Source: Pythium myriotylum
Taxonomy: Eukaryota > Oomycota > Peronosporomycetes > Pythiales > Pythiaceae
Direction: 5' to 3'
Length of the DNA stretch: 64,000 nucleotides
NCBI GenBank assembly: GCA_023091665.1
Contig: JALJCQ010000030.1
Span: 1,118,501-1,182,500, forward strand
Part shown: piece after piece, positions 42,212 through 54,831 of the stretch
How the letters are laid out: the number at the start of each line of letters is the position of its first letter
Position numbering within the stretch: the stretch's first letter is position 1
Made by a program: the position numbers and the translations under genes
Notes under the pieces: generated by a model
What the model was told of the DNA's origin: nothing
The model's input: the letters and a program-made list of their open reading frames with translations, nothing else
The model's database searches: none

Positions 42212-43302
42212 AAGCCTCATCTTTTTGCTCCAACGCACAACCCACAACACACCAAGAAACCACCTCCCTACGACTCCTCCTACCAACCCACACGCAACAG
42301 CACTCACCCCAACTCCATACCTCCCACACCTCCCACACCTCCCACACCTCCCACTCACCACCTCGCCAGACCGCCTGATCTTCGATCCACTGCACCTCTG
42401 CACGCCTGGCTGTTGCAACACGACCATTCCTTCCCACTCCGTCCCCTTTACGTCTTCTCTCCCCTCTGTCTTTGCTCAGACCCCAGACACTACTCTCACA
42501 CACTCCGGAACACAAACAACATCGATAGCCCAGACACAACGCCCCCTACGCAGTCTCGCACACTTCGTGACTGTCGAAGCCACCTGCATGCTTCGCACTC
42601 GACCTACTTGCCCATACGTCTCGACATCGCGCACCGGCAACTGCTGTCCGCTCCTCGACATCTTGACAACATCGGAGCAAAGTAGCTATGACACACAGTG
42701 CGACTGGCGGCACCTCGGGTCAGCCGTCCGGCCGGCCCCCTGCAGTCTTGGCTGTGTCGCGTGGTGAGCAACGTGTCGTGTTGTGGGCCGCGCGCCGTGG
42801 TGTGCTGTGCTCTGTTCTGTTGTACTGTGGGCCTGGTTTGATGGCGAACAGTTCGTGGGGACTCCTGGTTTCTGGTGTGGCCGCAGAACCGAACGAAAGA
42901 TCAGTAACTCGATGTGAGGCTTGTGGGAGAGCACGAGCACAAAGCACCACGCCATAATGGAAGAACGAACGTGGCGATGCCGTGAAGAGGAGTAGCCGTG
43001 AGCAGTAGGAGTGTGATTTGGTTAACCGACGAAATGGTGCGCCTCAGTCTCGGCCACTCTCGACAGGTAGAATGGTGTGAGTTGTTGTGTAGTGCGGCGA
43101 TGAAGACGGTCGTGTCGATGATGTTCGTTGTGTTTGTCGAGGTGATGCGTGTGTTTTTGAGTTCTGAATGGGTCTGTGTGTGTGTTGTAGCGTGTTTTTT
43201 GTTGTTTGTTGTTGTGTTTGGTGGTTGTTTGTTGTTGTGTTTGTGGTATGTGTGGTGTATGTCGGTATGTGTTTAGACGGGGTCGGGGTAGGCGAGCGTG
43301 CT

Positions 43303-43375
43303 TCTCCTATAGCTCAGTTGGTAGAGCGTGTGGCTGTTAACCGCAAGGTCGCCGGTTCGAACCCGGCTGGGAGAG
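43303..43375 (+). tRNA. tRNA-Asn(GTT)
   Basis: Intact. A at unit nt 723 as in the preceding unit. Confidence 0.97.
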
Positions 43376-44466
43376 AAGCCTCATCTTTTTGCTCCAACGC
43401 ACAACCCACAACACACCAAGAAACCACCTCCCTACGACTCCTCCTACCAACCCACACGCAACAGCACTCACCCCAACTCCATACCTCCCACACCTCCCAC
43501 ACCTCCCACACCTCCCACTCACCACCTCGCCAGACCGCCTGATCTTCGATCCACTGCACCTCTGCACGCCTGGCTGTTGCAACACGACCATTCCTTCCCA
43601 CTCCGTCCCCTTTACGTCTTCTCTCCCCTCTGTCTTTGCTCAGACCCCAGACACTACTCTCACACACTCCGGAACACAAACAACATCGATAGCCCAGACA
43701 CAACGCCCCCTACGCAGTCTCGCACACTTCGTGACTGTCGAAGCCACCTGCATGCTTCGCACTCGACCTACTTGCCCATACGTCTCGACATCGCGCACCG
43801 GCAACTGCTGTCCGCTCCTCGACATCTTGACAACATCGGAGCAAAGTAGCTATGACACACAGTGCGACTGGCGGCACCTCGGGTCAGCCGTCCGGCCGGC
43901 CCCCTGCAGTCTTGGCTGTGTCGCGTGGTGAGCAACGTGTCGTGTTGTGGGCCGCGCGCCGTGGTGTGCTGTGCTCTGTTCTGTTGTACTGTGGGCCTGG
44001 TTTGATGGCGAACAGTTCGTGGGGACTCCTGGTTTCTGGTGTGGCCGCAGAACCGAACGAAAGATCAGTAACTCGATGTGAGGCTTGTGGGAGAGCACGA
44101 GCACAAAGCACCACGCCATAATGGAAGAACGAACGTGGCGATGCCGTGAAGAGGAGTAGCCGTGAGCAGTAGGAGTGTGATTTGGTTAACCGACGAAATG
44201 GTGCGCCTCAGTCTCGGCCACTCTCGACAGGTAGAATGGTGTGAGTTGTTGTGTAGTGCGGCGATGAAGACGGTCGTGTCGATGATGTTCGTTGTGTTTG
44301 TCGAGGTGATGCGTGTGTTTTTGAGTTCTGAATGGGTCTGTGTGTGTGTTGTAGCGTGTTTTTTGTTGTTTGTTGTTGTGTTTGGTGGTTGTTTGTTGTT
44401 GTGTTTGTGGTATGTGTGGTGTATGTCGGTATGTGTTTAGACGGGGTCGGGGTAGGCGAGCGTGCT

Positions 44467-44539
44467 TCTCCTATAGCTCAGTTGGTAGAGCGTGTGGCTG
44501 TTAACCGCAAGGTCGCCGGTTCGAACCCGGCTGGGAGAG
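44467..44539 (+). tRNA. tRNA-Asn(GTT)
   Basis: Intact; common T-type unit. Confidence 0.97.
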
Positions 44540-45630
44540 AAGCCTCATCTTTTTGCTCCAACGCACAACCCACAACACACCAAGAAACCACCTCCCTACG
44601 ACTCCTCCTACCAACCCACACGCAACAGCACTCACCCCAACTCCATACCTCCCACACCTCCCACACCTCCCACACCTCCCACTCACCACCTCGCCAGACC
44701 GCCTGATCTTCGATCCACTGCACCTCTGCACGCCTGGCTGTTGCAACACGACCATTCCTTCCCACTCCGTCCCCTTTACGTCTTCTCTCCCCTCTGTCTT
44801 TGCTCAGACCCCAGACACTACTCTCACACACTCCGGAACACAAACAACATCGATAGCCCAGACACAACGCCCCCTACGCAGTCTCGCACACTTCGTGACT
44901 GTCGAAGCCACCTGCATGCTTCGCACTCGACCTACTTGCCCATACGTCTCGACATCGCGCACCGGCAACTGCTGTCCGCTCCTCGACATCTTGACAACAT
45001 CGGAGCAAAGTAGCTATGACACACAGTGCGACTGGCGGCACCTCGGGTCAGCCGTCCGGCCGGCCCCCTGCAGTCTTGGCTGTGTCGCGTGGTGAGCAAC
45101 GTGTCGTGTTGTGGGCCGCGCGCCGTGGTGTGCTGTGCTCTGTTCTGTTGTACTGTGGGCCTGGTTTGATGGCGAACAGTTCGTGGGGGCTCCTGGTTTC
45201 TGGTGTGGCCGCAGAACCGAACGAAAGATCAGTAACTCGATGTGAGGCTTGTGGGAGAGCACGAGCACAAAGCACCACGCCATAATGGAAGAACGAACGT
45301 GGCGATGCCGTGAAGAGGAGTAGCCGTGAGCAGTAGGAGTGTGATTTGGTTAACCGACGAAATGGTGCGCCTCAGTCTCGGCCACTCTCGACAGGTAGAA
45401 TGGTGTGAGTTGTTGTGTAGTGCGGCGATGAAGACGGTCGTGTCGATGATGTTCGTTGTGTTTGTCGAGGTGATGCGTGTGTTTTTGAGTTCTGAATGGG
45501 TCTGTGTGTGTGTTGTAGCGTGTTTTTTGTTGTTTGTTGTTGTGTTTGGTGGTTGTTTGTTGTTGTGTTTGTGGTATGTGTGGTGTATGTCGGTATGTGT
45601 TTAGACGGGGTCGGGGTAGGCGAGCGTGCT

Positions 45631-45703
45631 TCTCCTATAGCTCAGTTGGTAGAGCGTGTGGCTGTTAACCGCAAGGTCGCCGGTTCGAACCCGGCTGGGA
45701 GAG
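45631..45703 (+). tRNA. tRNA-Asn(GTT)
   Basis: Intact; common T-type unit. Confidence 0.97.
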
Positions 45704-46794
45704 AAGCCTCATCTTTTTGCTCCAACGCACAACCCACAACACACCAAGAAACCACCTCCCTACGACTCCTCCTACCAACCCACACGCAACAGCACTCACC
45801 CCAACTCCATACCTCCCACACCTCCCACACCTCCCACACCTCCCACTCACCACCTCGCCAGACCGCCTGATCTTCGATCCACTGCACCTCTGCACGCCTG
45901 GCTGTTGCAACACGACCATTCCTTCCCACTCCGTCCCCTTTACGTCTTCTCTCCCCTCTGTCTTTGCTCAGACCCCAGACACTACTCTCACACACTCCGG
46001 AACACAAACAACATCGATAGCCCAGACACAACGCCCCCTACGCAGTCTCGCACACTTCGTGACTGTCGAAGCCACCTGCATGCTTCGCACTCGACCTACT
46101 TGCCCATACGTCTCGACATCGCGCACCGGCAACTGCTGTCCGCTCCTCGACATCTTGACAACATCGGAGCAAAGTAGCTATGACACACAGTGCGACTGGC
46201 GGCACCTCGGGTCAGCCGTCCGGCCGGCCCCCTGCAGTCTTGGCTGTGTCGCGTGGTGAGCAACGTGTCGTGTTGTGGGCCGCGCGCCGTGGTGTGCTGT
46301 GCTCTGTTCTGTTGTACTGTGGGCCTGGTTTGATGGCGAACAGTTCGTGGGGGCTCCTGGTTTCTGGTGTGGCCGCAGAACCGAACGAAAGATCAGTAAC
46401 TCGATGTGAGGCTTGTGGGAGAGCACGAGCACAAAGCACCACGCCATAATGGAAGAACGAACGTGGCGATGCCGTGAAGAGGAGTAGCCGTGAGCAGTAG
46501 GAGTGTGATTTGGTTAACCGACGAAATGGTGCGCCTCAGTCTCGGCCACTCTCGACAGGTAGAATGGTGTGAGTTGTTGTGTAGTGCGGCGATGAAGACG
46601 GTCGTGTCGATGATGTTCGTTGTGTTTGTCGAGGTGATGCGTGTGTTTTTGAGTTCTGAATGGGTCTGTGTGTGTGTTGTAGCGTGTTTTTTGTTGTTTG
46701 TTGTTGTGTTTGGTGGTTGTTTGTTGTTGTGTTTGTGGTATGTGTGGTGTATGTCGGTATGTGTTTAGACGGGGTCGGGGTAGGCGAGCGTGCT

Positions 46795-46867
46795 TCTCCT
46801 ATAGCTCAGTTGGTAGAGCGTGTGGCTGTTAACCGCAAGGTCGCCGGTTCGAACCCGGCTGGGAGAG
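46795..46867 (+). tRNA. tRNA-Asn(GTT)
   Basis: Intact. C at unit nt 436, an isolated return to the type found in the left part of the array. Confidence 0.97.
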
Positions 46868-47958
46868 AAGCCTCATCTTTTTGCTCCAACGCACAACCCA
46901 CAACACACCAAGAAACCACCTCCCTACGACTCCTCCTACCAACCCACACGCAACAGCACTCACCCCAACTCCATACCTCCCACACCTCCCACACCTCCCA
47001 CACCTCCCACTCACCACCTCGCCAGACCGCCTGATCTTCGATCCACTGCACCTCTGCACGCCTGGCTGTTGCAACACGACCATTCCTTCCCACTCCGTCC
47101 CCTTTACGTCTTCTCTCCCCTCTGTCTTTGCTCAGACCCCAGACACTACTCTCACACACTCCGGAACACAAACAACATCGATAGCCCAGACACAACGCCC
47201 CCTACGCAGTCTCGCACACTTCGTGACTGCCGAAGCCACCTGCATGCTTCGCACTCGACCTACTTGCCCATACGTCTCGACATCGCGCACCGGCAACTGC
47301 TGTCCGCTCCTCGACATCTTGACAACATCGGAGCAAAGTAGCTATGACACACAGTGCGACTGGCGGCACCTCGGGTCAGCCGTCCGGCCGGCCCCCTGCA
47401 GTCTTGGCTGTGTCGCGTGGTGAGCAACGTGTCGTGTTGTGGGCCGCGCGCCGTGGTGTGCTGTGCTCTGTTCTGTTGTACTGTGGGCCTGGTTTGATGG
47501 CGAACAGTTCGTGGGGGCTCCTGGTTTCTGGTGTGGCCGCAGAACCGAACGAAAGATCAGTAACTCGATGTGAGGCTTGTGGGAGAGCACGAGCACAAAG
47601 CACCACGCCATAATGGAAGAACGAACGTGGCGATGCCGTGAAGAGGAGTAGCCGTGAGCAGTAGGAGTGTGATTTGGTTAACCGACGAAATGGTGCGCCT
47701 CAGTCTCGGCCACTCTCGACAGGTAGAATGGTGTGAGTTGTTGTGTAGTGCGGCGATGAAGACGGTCGTGTCGATGATGTTCGTTGTGTTTGTCGAGGTG
47801 ATGCGTGTGTTTTTGAGTTCTGAATGGGTCTGTGTGTGTGTTGTAGCGTGTTTTTTGTTGTTTGTTGTTGTGTTTGGTGGTTGTTTGTTGTTGTGTTTGT
47901 GGTATGTGTGGTGTATGTCGGTATGTGTTTAGACGGGGTCGGGGTAGGCGAGCGTGCT

Positions 47959-48031
47959 TCTCCTATAGCTCAGTTGGTAGAGCGTGTGGCTGTTAACCGC
48001 AAGGTCGCCGGTTCGAACCCGGCTGGGAGAG
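47959..48031 (+). tRNA. tRNA-Asn(GTT)
   Basis: Intact; last unit before short element 5. Confidence 0.97.
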
Positions 48032-49122
48032 AAGCCTCATCTTTTTGCTCCAACGCACAACCCACAACACACCAAGAAACCACCTCCCTACGACTCCTCC
48101 TACCAACCCACACGCAACAGCACTCACCCCAACTCCATACCTCCCACACCTCCCACACCTCCCACACCTCCCACTCACCACCTCGCCAGACCGCCTGATC
48201 TTCGATCCACTGCACCTCTGCACGCCTGGCTGTTGCAACACGACCATTCCTTCCCACTCCGTCCCCTTTACGTCTTCTCTCCCCTCTGTCTTTGCTCAGA
48301 CCCCAGACACTACTCTCACACACTCCGGAACACAAACAACATCGATAGCCCAGACACAACGCCCCCTACGCAGTCTCGCACACTTCGTGACTGTCGAAGC
48401 CACCTGCATGCTTCGCACTCGACCTACTTGCCCATACGTCTCGACATCGCGCACCGGCAACTGCTGTCCGCTCCTCGACATCTTGACAACATCGGAGCAA
48501 AGTAGCTATGACACACAGTGCGACTGGCGGCACCTCGGGTCAGCCGTCCGGCCGGCCCCCTGCAGTCTTGGCTGTGTCGCGTGGTGAGCAACGTGTCGTG
48601 TTGTGGGCCGCGCGCCGTGGTGTGCTGTGCTCTGTTCTGTTGTACTGTGGGCCTGGTTTGATGGCGAACAGTTCGTGGGGGCTCCTGGTTTCTGGTGTGG
48701 CCGCAGAACCGAACGAAAGATCAGTAACTCGATGTGAGGCTTGTGGGAGAGCACGAGCACAAAGCACCACGCCATAATGGAAGAACGAACGTGGCGATGC
48801 CGTGAAGAGGAGTAGCCGTGAGCAGTAGGAGTGTGATTTGGTTAACCGACGAAATGGTGCGCCTCAGTCTCGGCCACTCTCGACAGGTAGAATGGTGTGA
48901 GTTGTTGTGTAGTGCGGCGATGAAGACGGTCGTGTCGATGATGTTCGTTGTGTTTGTCGAGGTGATGCGTGTGTTTTTGAGTTCTGAATGGGTCTGTGTG
49001 TGTGTTGTAGCGTGTTTTTTGTTGTTTGTTGTTGTGTTTGGTGGTTGTTTGTTGTTGTGTTTGTGGTATGTGTGGTGTATGTCGGTATGTGTTTAGACGG
49101 GGTCGGGGTAGGCGAGCGTGCT

Positions 49123-49139
49123 TCTCCTATAGCTCAGTT
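49123..49139 (+). pseudogene. Truncated tRNA-Asn, nt 1-17
   Basis: Left target-site copy of short element 5. Its partner is the tRNA at 50186, beyond the inverted cluster. Confidence 0.93.
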
Positions 49140-49901
49140 TCAAGGCGTCTGTATTGCTGCACTAGCATTTACGACTGACTTCTAACTGCTCGCTAATCCC
49201 GTGCGGGTTTTATGTTGCTAAGGTTCGGTTGAGTCTCGTGGTTGGCTGGTCGGTTTGTGCTGAGAGGATGAATCCTTGCGTCATGGTTCGTTGGGTTGTT
49301 GAGGTGGTTGTTCTGTTGTCGTTGAAGCTGGGTACTGGGTTAACTTGACCTTCATTTGCTGGTTTGCTGGTATGTTGATGCTGGGTTGCTTGAGTGTTGG
49401 TTGGGTTGAAGCTGGGTTGGCTGAATGCCGGTTGGGTTGATGCTGGGTTGCTTGAATGCTGGTTGGGTTGAGGTTGGTGTCGGTGAGTGCTGGTTGGGTT
49501 GAGGTTGGTGTCGGTGAGTGTTGGTTACCCAACGGTCTCGTGAGTGAAGGTTGGTGGCTGGGTGCCGTGAGTGTTGGTCACGGCGTGGGTTGATCAGCGG
49601 TGGGTTGATATTAGAGTCGACCGGGTGGCCGAGCTCTGGCGCGCGCTCTCCATGTGGTGAATGTCGGCTCTCCCGATGAAGCCGAAGGAAGCACGCATGG
49701 GATGCCGACTGGTCGGCGCGGTGGCGGCAGCGTCCCGATGCCAAGCTTCTTGCGCTTGGTCTTGGCTCTCGCAGCACCCTTGGTCATGGCGACTGGGTGT
49801 GGAGAGGGTCGGGGGTGATGGGCTGGCAGCTGGGCTGGGTGCTTGGACTGGACACTTCTGGACTTGGTCACTTGAGGGGTAGCGAGCAAATTGCGAAGTG
49901 A
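49140..49901 (-). mobile_element. 762-bp non-autonomous element, copy 5
   Basis: Full length, ending in gcgaagtga at 49901. The first 31-bp minisatellite repeat reads ctgggttgcttgag where copies 1-4 have ctgggtgagttgag, as if converted by the third repeat. It is followed not by tRNA nt 1 but by inverted tRNA-derived sequence. 58-codon frame at 49611-49787. Confidence 0.85.
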
Positions 49902-50185
49902 GATGAGGCTTCTCTCCCAGCCGGGTTCGAACCGGCGACCTTGCGGTTAACAGCCACACGCTCTGCCAACTGAGCTATAGGAGAAGCACATTCTCCTATA
50001 GCTCAGTTGGTAGAGCGTGTGGTTCGAACCGGCGACCTTGCGGTTAACAGCCACACGCTCTGCCAACTGAGCTATAGGAGAAGCACATTCTCCTATAGCT
50101 CAGTGAGGAGAAGCACATTCTCCTATAGCTCAGTTGGTAGAGCGTGTGGCTGTTAACCGCAAGCTGAGCTATAGGAGAAGCACAT
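49902..50185. repeat. Cluster of inverted tRNA-Asn copies and fragments at element 5' junction
   Basis: Four head-to-head pairs, each a - strand and a + strand tRNA-Asn piece separated by agcacat. Pieces in order: - complete (49912-49984), + nt 1-31 (49992-50022), - nt 1-61 (50021-50081), + nt 1-16 (50089-50104), - nt 1-6 (50106-50111), + nt 1-45 (50119-50163), - nt 1-15 (50164-50178), then the complete + gene at 50186. All + pieces start exactly at nt 1. The - pieces that reach the D loop carry C where the array genes have T. Confidence 0.88.
49912..49984 (-). tRNA. tRNA-Asn(GTT), inverted, D-loop variant
   Basis: Complete 73-nt copy on the - strand. It differs from array genes by T to C in the D loop (ttggcagagc). 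Its 3' flank gaagcctcatc matches the array trailer and stops where the T5 terminator would begin, running straight into the element end, so it lacks a proper terminator. Its 5' flank atgtgct resembles the array flank gcgtgct. All stems are intact, but expression without a terminator is doubtful; it may be a copied transcript, not a gene. Confidence 0.7.
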
Positions 50186-50258
50186 TCTCCTATAGCTCAG
50201 TTGGTAGAGCGTGTGGCTGTTAACCGCAAGGTCGCCGGTTCGAACCCGGCTGGGAGAG
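50186..50258 (+). tRNA. tRNA-Asn(GTT)
   Basis: Intact; target copy to the right of short element 5 and the inverted cluster. Its 5' flank is agcacat, not the array flank. 1173-bp unit with five minisatellite repeats. Confidence 0.96.
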
Positions 50259-51358
50259 AAGCCTCATCTTTTTGCTCCAACGCACAACCCACAACACACC
50301 AAGAAACCACCTCCCTACGACTCCTCCTACCAACCCACACGCAACAGCACTCACCCCAACTCCATACCTCCCACACCTCCCACACCTCCCACACCTCCCA
50401 CACCTCCCACTCACCACCTCGCCAGACCGCCTGATCTTCGATCCACTGCACCTCTGCACGCCTGGCTGTTGCAACACGACCATTCCTTCCCACTCCGTCC
50501 CCTTTACGTCTTCTCTCCCCTCTGTCTTTGCTCAGACCCCAGACACTACTCTCACACACTCCGGAACACAAACAACATCGATAGCCCAGACACAACGCCC
50601 CCTACGCAGTCTCGCACACTTCGTGACTGTCGAAGCCACCTGCATGCTTCGCACTCGACCTACTTGCCCATACGTCTCGACATCGCGCACCGGCAACTGC
50701 TGTCCGCTCCTCGACATCTTGACAACATCGGAGCAAAGTAGCTATGACACACAGTGCGACTGGCGGCACCTCGGGTCAGCCGTCCGGCCGGCCCCCTGCA
50801 GTCTTGGCTGTGTCGCGTGGTGAGCAACGTGTCGTGTTGTGGGCCGCGCGCCGTGGTGTGCTGTGCTCTGTTCTGTTGTACTGTGGGCCTGGTTTGATGG
50901 CGAACAGTTCGTGGGGGCTCCTGGTTTCTGGTGTGGCCGCAGAACCGAACGAAAGATCAGTAACTCGATGTGAGGCTTGTGGGAGAGCACGAGCACAAAG
51001 CACCACGCCATAATGGAAGAACGAACGTGGCGATGCCGTGAAGAGGAGTAGCCGTGAGCAGTAGGAGTGTGATTTGGTTAACCGACGAAATGGTGCGCCT
51101 CAGTCTCGGCCACTCTCGACAGGTAGAATGGTGTGAGTTGTTGTGTAGTGCGGCGATGAAGACGGTCGTGTCGATGATGTTCGTTGTGTTTGTCGAGGTG
51201 ATGCGTGTGTTTTTGAGTTCTGAATGGGTCTGTGTGTGTGTTGTAGCGTGTTTTTTGTTGTTTGTTGTTGTGTTTGGTGGTTGTTTGTTGTTGTGTTTGT
51301 GGTATGTGTGGTGTATGTCGGTATGTGTTTAGACGGGGTCGGGGTAGGCGAGCGTGCT

Positions 51359-51431
51359 TCTCCTATAGCTCAGTTGGTAGAGCGTGTGGCTGTTAACCGC
51401 AAGGTCGCCGGTTCGAACCCGGCTGGGAGAG
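51359..51431 (+). tRNA. tRNA-Asn(GTT)
   Basis: Intact; 1173-bp unit with five minisatellite repeats and G at 52420 (tgtagggtg). Confidence 0.97.
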
Positions 51432-52531
51432 AAGCCTCATCTTTTTGCTCCAACGCACAACCCACAACACACCAAGAAACCACCTCCCTACGACTCCTCC
51501 TACCAACCCACACGCAACAGCACTCACCCCAACTCCATACCTCCCACACCTCCCACACCTCCCACACCTCCCACACCTCCCACTCACCACCTCGCCAGAC
51601 CGCCTGATCTTCGATCCACTGCACCTCTGCACGCCTGGCTGTTGCAACACGACCATTCCTTCCCACTCCGTCCCCTTTACGTCTTCTCTCCCCTCTGTCT
51701 TTGCTCAGACCCCAGACACTACTCTCACACACTCCGGAACACAAACAACATCGATAGCCCAGACACAACGCCCCCTACGCAGTCTCGCACACTTCGTGAC
51801 TGTCGAAGCCACCTGCATGCTTCGCACTCGACCTACTTGCCCATACGTCTCGACATCGCGCACCGGCAACTGCTGTCCGCTCCTCGACATCTTGACAACA
51901 TCGGAGCAAAGTAGCTATGACACACAGTGCGACTGGCGGCACCTCGGGTCAGCCGTCCGGCCGGCCCCCTGCAGTCTTGGCTGTGTCGCGTGGTGAGCAA
52001 CGTGTCGTGTTGTGGGCCGCGCGCCGTGGTGTGCTGTGCTCTGTTCTGTTGTACTGTGGGCCTGGTTTGATGGCGAACAGTTCGTGGGGGCTCCTGGTTT
52101 CTGGTGTGGCCGCAGAACCGAACGAAAGATCAGTAACTCGATGTGAGGCTTGTGGGAGAGCACGAGCACAAAGCACCACGCCATAATGGAAGAACGAACG
52201 TGGCGATGCCGTGAAGAGGAGTAGCCGTGAGCAGTAGGAGTGTGATTTGGTTAACCGACGAAATGGTGCGCCTCAGTCTCGGCCACTCTCGACAGGTAGA
52301 ATGGTGTGAGTTGTTGTGTAGTGCGGCGATGAAGACGGTCGTGTCGATGATGTTCGTTGTGTTTGTCGAGGTGATGCGTGTGTTTTTGAGTTCTGAATGG
52401 GTCTGTGTGTGTGTTGTAGGGTGTTTTTTGTTGTTTGTTGTTGTGTTTGGTGGTTGTTTGTTGTTGTGTTTGTGGTATGTGTGGTGTATGTCGGTATGTG
52501 TTTAGACGGGGTCGGGGTAGGCGAGCGTGCT

Positions 52532-52604
52532 TCTCCTATAGCTCAGTTGGTAGAGCGTGTGGCTGTTAACCGCAAGGTCGCCGGTTCGAACCCGGCTGGG
52601 AGAG
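52532..52604 (+). tRNA. tRNA-Asn(GTT)
   Basis: Intact; 1164-bp unit closing block A. Confidence 0.97.
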
Positions 52605-53695
52605 AAGCCTCATCTTTTTGCTCCAACGCACAACCCACAACACACCAAGAAACCACCTCCCTACGACTCCTCCTACCAACCCACACGCAACAGCACTCAC
52701 CCCAACTCCATACCTCCCACACCTCCCACACCTCCCACACCTCCCACTCACCACCTCGCCAGACCGCCTGATCTTCGATCCACTGCACCTCTGCACGCCT
52801 GGCTGTTGCAACACGACCATTCCTTCCCACTCCGTCCCCTTTACGTCTTCTCTCCCCTCTGTCTTTGCTCAGACCCCAGACACTACTCTCACACACTCCG
52901 GAACACAAACAACATCGATAGCCCAGACACAACGCCCCCTACGCAGTCTCGCACACTTCGTGACTGTCGAAGCCACCTGCATGCTTCGCACTCGACCTAC
53001 TTGCCCATACGTCTCGACATCGCGCACCGGCAACTGCTGTCCGCTCCTCGACATCTTGACAACATCGGAGCAAAGTAGCTATGACACACAGTGCGACTGG
53101 CGGCACCTCGGGTCAGCCGTCCGGCCGGCCCCCTGCAGTCTTGGCTGTGTCGCGTGGTGAGCAACGTGTCGTGTTGTGGGCCGCGCGCCGTGGTGTGCTG
53201 TGCTCTGTTCTGTTGTACTGTGGGCCTGGTTTGATGGCGAACAGTTCGTGGGGGCTCCTGGTTTCTGGTGTGGCCGCAGAACCGAACGAAAGATCAGTAA
53301 CTCGATGTGAGGCTTGTGGGAGAGCACGAGCACAAAGCACCACGCCATAATGGAAGAACGAACGTGGCGATGCCGTGAAGAGGAGTAGCCGTGAGCAGTA
53401 GGAGTGTGATTTGGTTAACCGACGAAATGGTGCGCCTCAGTCTCGGCCACTCTCGACAGGTAGAATGGTGTGAGTTGTTGTGTAGTGCGGCGATGAAGAC
53501 GGTCGTGTCGATGATGTTCGTTGTGTTTGTCGAGGTGATGCGTGTGTTTTTGAGTTCTGAATGGGTCTGTGTGTGTGTTGTAGCGTGTTTTTTGTTGTTT
53601 GTTGTTGTGTTTGGTGGTTGTTTGTTGTTGTGTTTGTGGTATGTGTGGTGTATGTCGGTATGTGTTTAGACGGGGTCGGGGTAGGCGAGCGTGCT

Positions 53696-53712
53696 TCTCC
53701 TATAGCTCAGTT
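53696..53712 (+). pseudogene. Truncated tRNA-Asn, nt 1-17
   Basis: Left target-site copy of short element 6; partner at 54759. Confidence 0.93.
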
Positions 53713-54474
53713 TCAAGGCGTCTGTATTGCTGCACTAGCATTTACGACTGACTTCTAACTGCTCGCTAATCCCGTGCGGGTTTTATGTTGCTAAGGTTCG
53801 GTTGAGTCTCGTGGTTGGCTGGTCGGTTTGTGCTGAGAGGATGAATCCTTGCGTCATGGTTCGTTGGGTTGTTGAGGTGGTTGTTCTGTTGTCGTTGAAG
53901 CTGGGTACTGGGTTAACTTGACCTTCATTTGCTGGTTTGCTGGTATGTTGATGCTGGGTTGCTTGAGTGTTGGTTGGGTTGAAGCTGGGTTGGCTGAATG
54001 CCGGTTGGGTTGATGCTGGGTTGCTTGAATGCTGGTTGGGTTGAGGTTGGTGTCGGTGAGTGCTGGTTGGGTTGAGGTTGGTGTCGGTGAGTGTTGGTTA
54101 CCCAACGGTCTCGTGAGTGAAGGTTGGTGGCTGGGTGCCGTGAGTGTTGGTCACGGCGTGGGTTGATCAGCGGTGGGTTGATATTAGAGTCGACCGGGTG
54201 GCCGAGCTCTGGCGCGCGCTCTCCATGTGGTGAATGTCGGCTCTCCCGATGAAGCCGAAGGAAGCACGCATGGGATGCCGACTGGTCGGCGCGGTGGCGG
54301 CAGCGTCCCGATGCCAAGCTTCTTGCGCTTGGTCTTGGCTCTCGCAGCACCCTTGGTCATGGCGACTGGGTGTGGAGAGGGTCGGGGGTGATGGGCTGGC
54401 AGCTGGGCTGGGTGCTTGGACTGGACACTTCTGGACTTGGTCACTTGAGGGGTAGCGAGCAAATTGCGAAGTGA
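53713..54474 (-). mobile_element. 762-bp non-autonomous element, copy 6
   Basis: Matches copy 5 including its converted minisatellite repeat; part of the block duplication, not a separate insertion. 58-codon frame at 54184-54360. Confidence 0.85.
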
Positions 54475-54758
54475 GATGAGGCTTCTCTCCCAGCCGGGTT
54501 CGAACCGGCGACCTTGCGGTTAACAGCCACACGCTCTGCCAACTGAGCTATAGGAGAAGCACATTCTCCTATAGCTCAGTTGGTAGAGCGTGTGGTTCGA
54601 ACCGGCGACCTTGCGGTTAACAGCCACACGCTCTGCCAACTGAGCTATAGGAGAAGCACATTCTCCTATAGCTCAGTGAGGAGAAGCACATTCTCCTATA
54701 GCTCAGTTGGTAGAGCGTGTGGCTGTTAACCGCAAGCTGAGCTATAGGAGAAGCACAT
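54475..54758. repeat. Cluster of inverted tRNA-Asn copies and fragments, second copy
   Basis: Same order of pieces as 49902-50185 at an offset of 4573. Confidence 0.88.
54485..54557 (-). tRNA. tRNA-Asn(GTT), inverted, D-loop variant
   Basis: Block B copy of the inverted gene at 49912-49984, with the same D-loop C and missing terminator. Confidence 0.7.
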
Positions 54759-54831
54759 TCTCCTATAGCTCAGTTGGTAGAGCGTGTGGCTGTTAACCGC
54801 AAGGTCGCCGGTTCGAACCCGGCTGGGAGAG
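54759..54831 (+). tRNA. tRNA-Asn(GTT)
   Basis: Intact; block B counterpart of 50186. 1173-bp unit. Confidence 0.96.

Larger units (their letters stand above)
49123..53695 (+). repeat. Higher-order repeat block A, 4573 bp
   Basis: Contains truncated tRNA, short element 5, the inverted tRNA fragment cluster and three units (1173, 1173, 1164 bp). Block B (53696-58268) repeats it in tandem with the same internal distances and the same rare G at 52420 (tgtagggtg; 56993 in block B). Confidence 0.93.
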
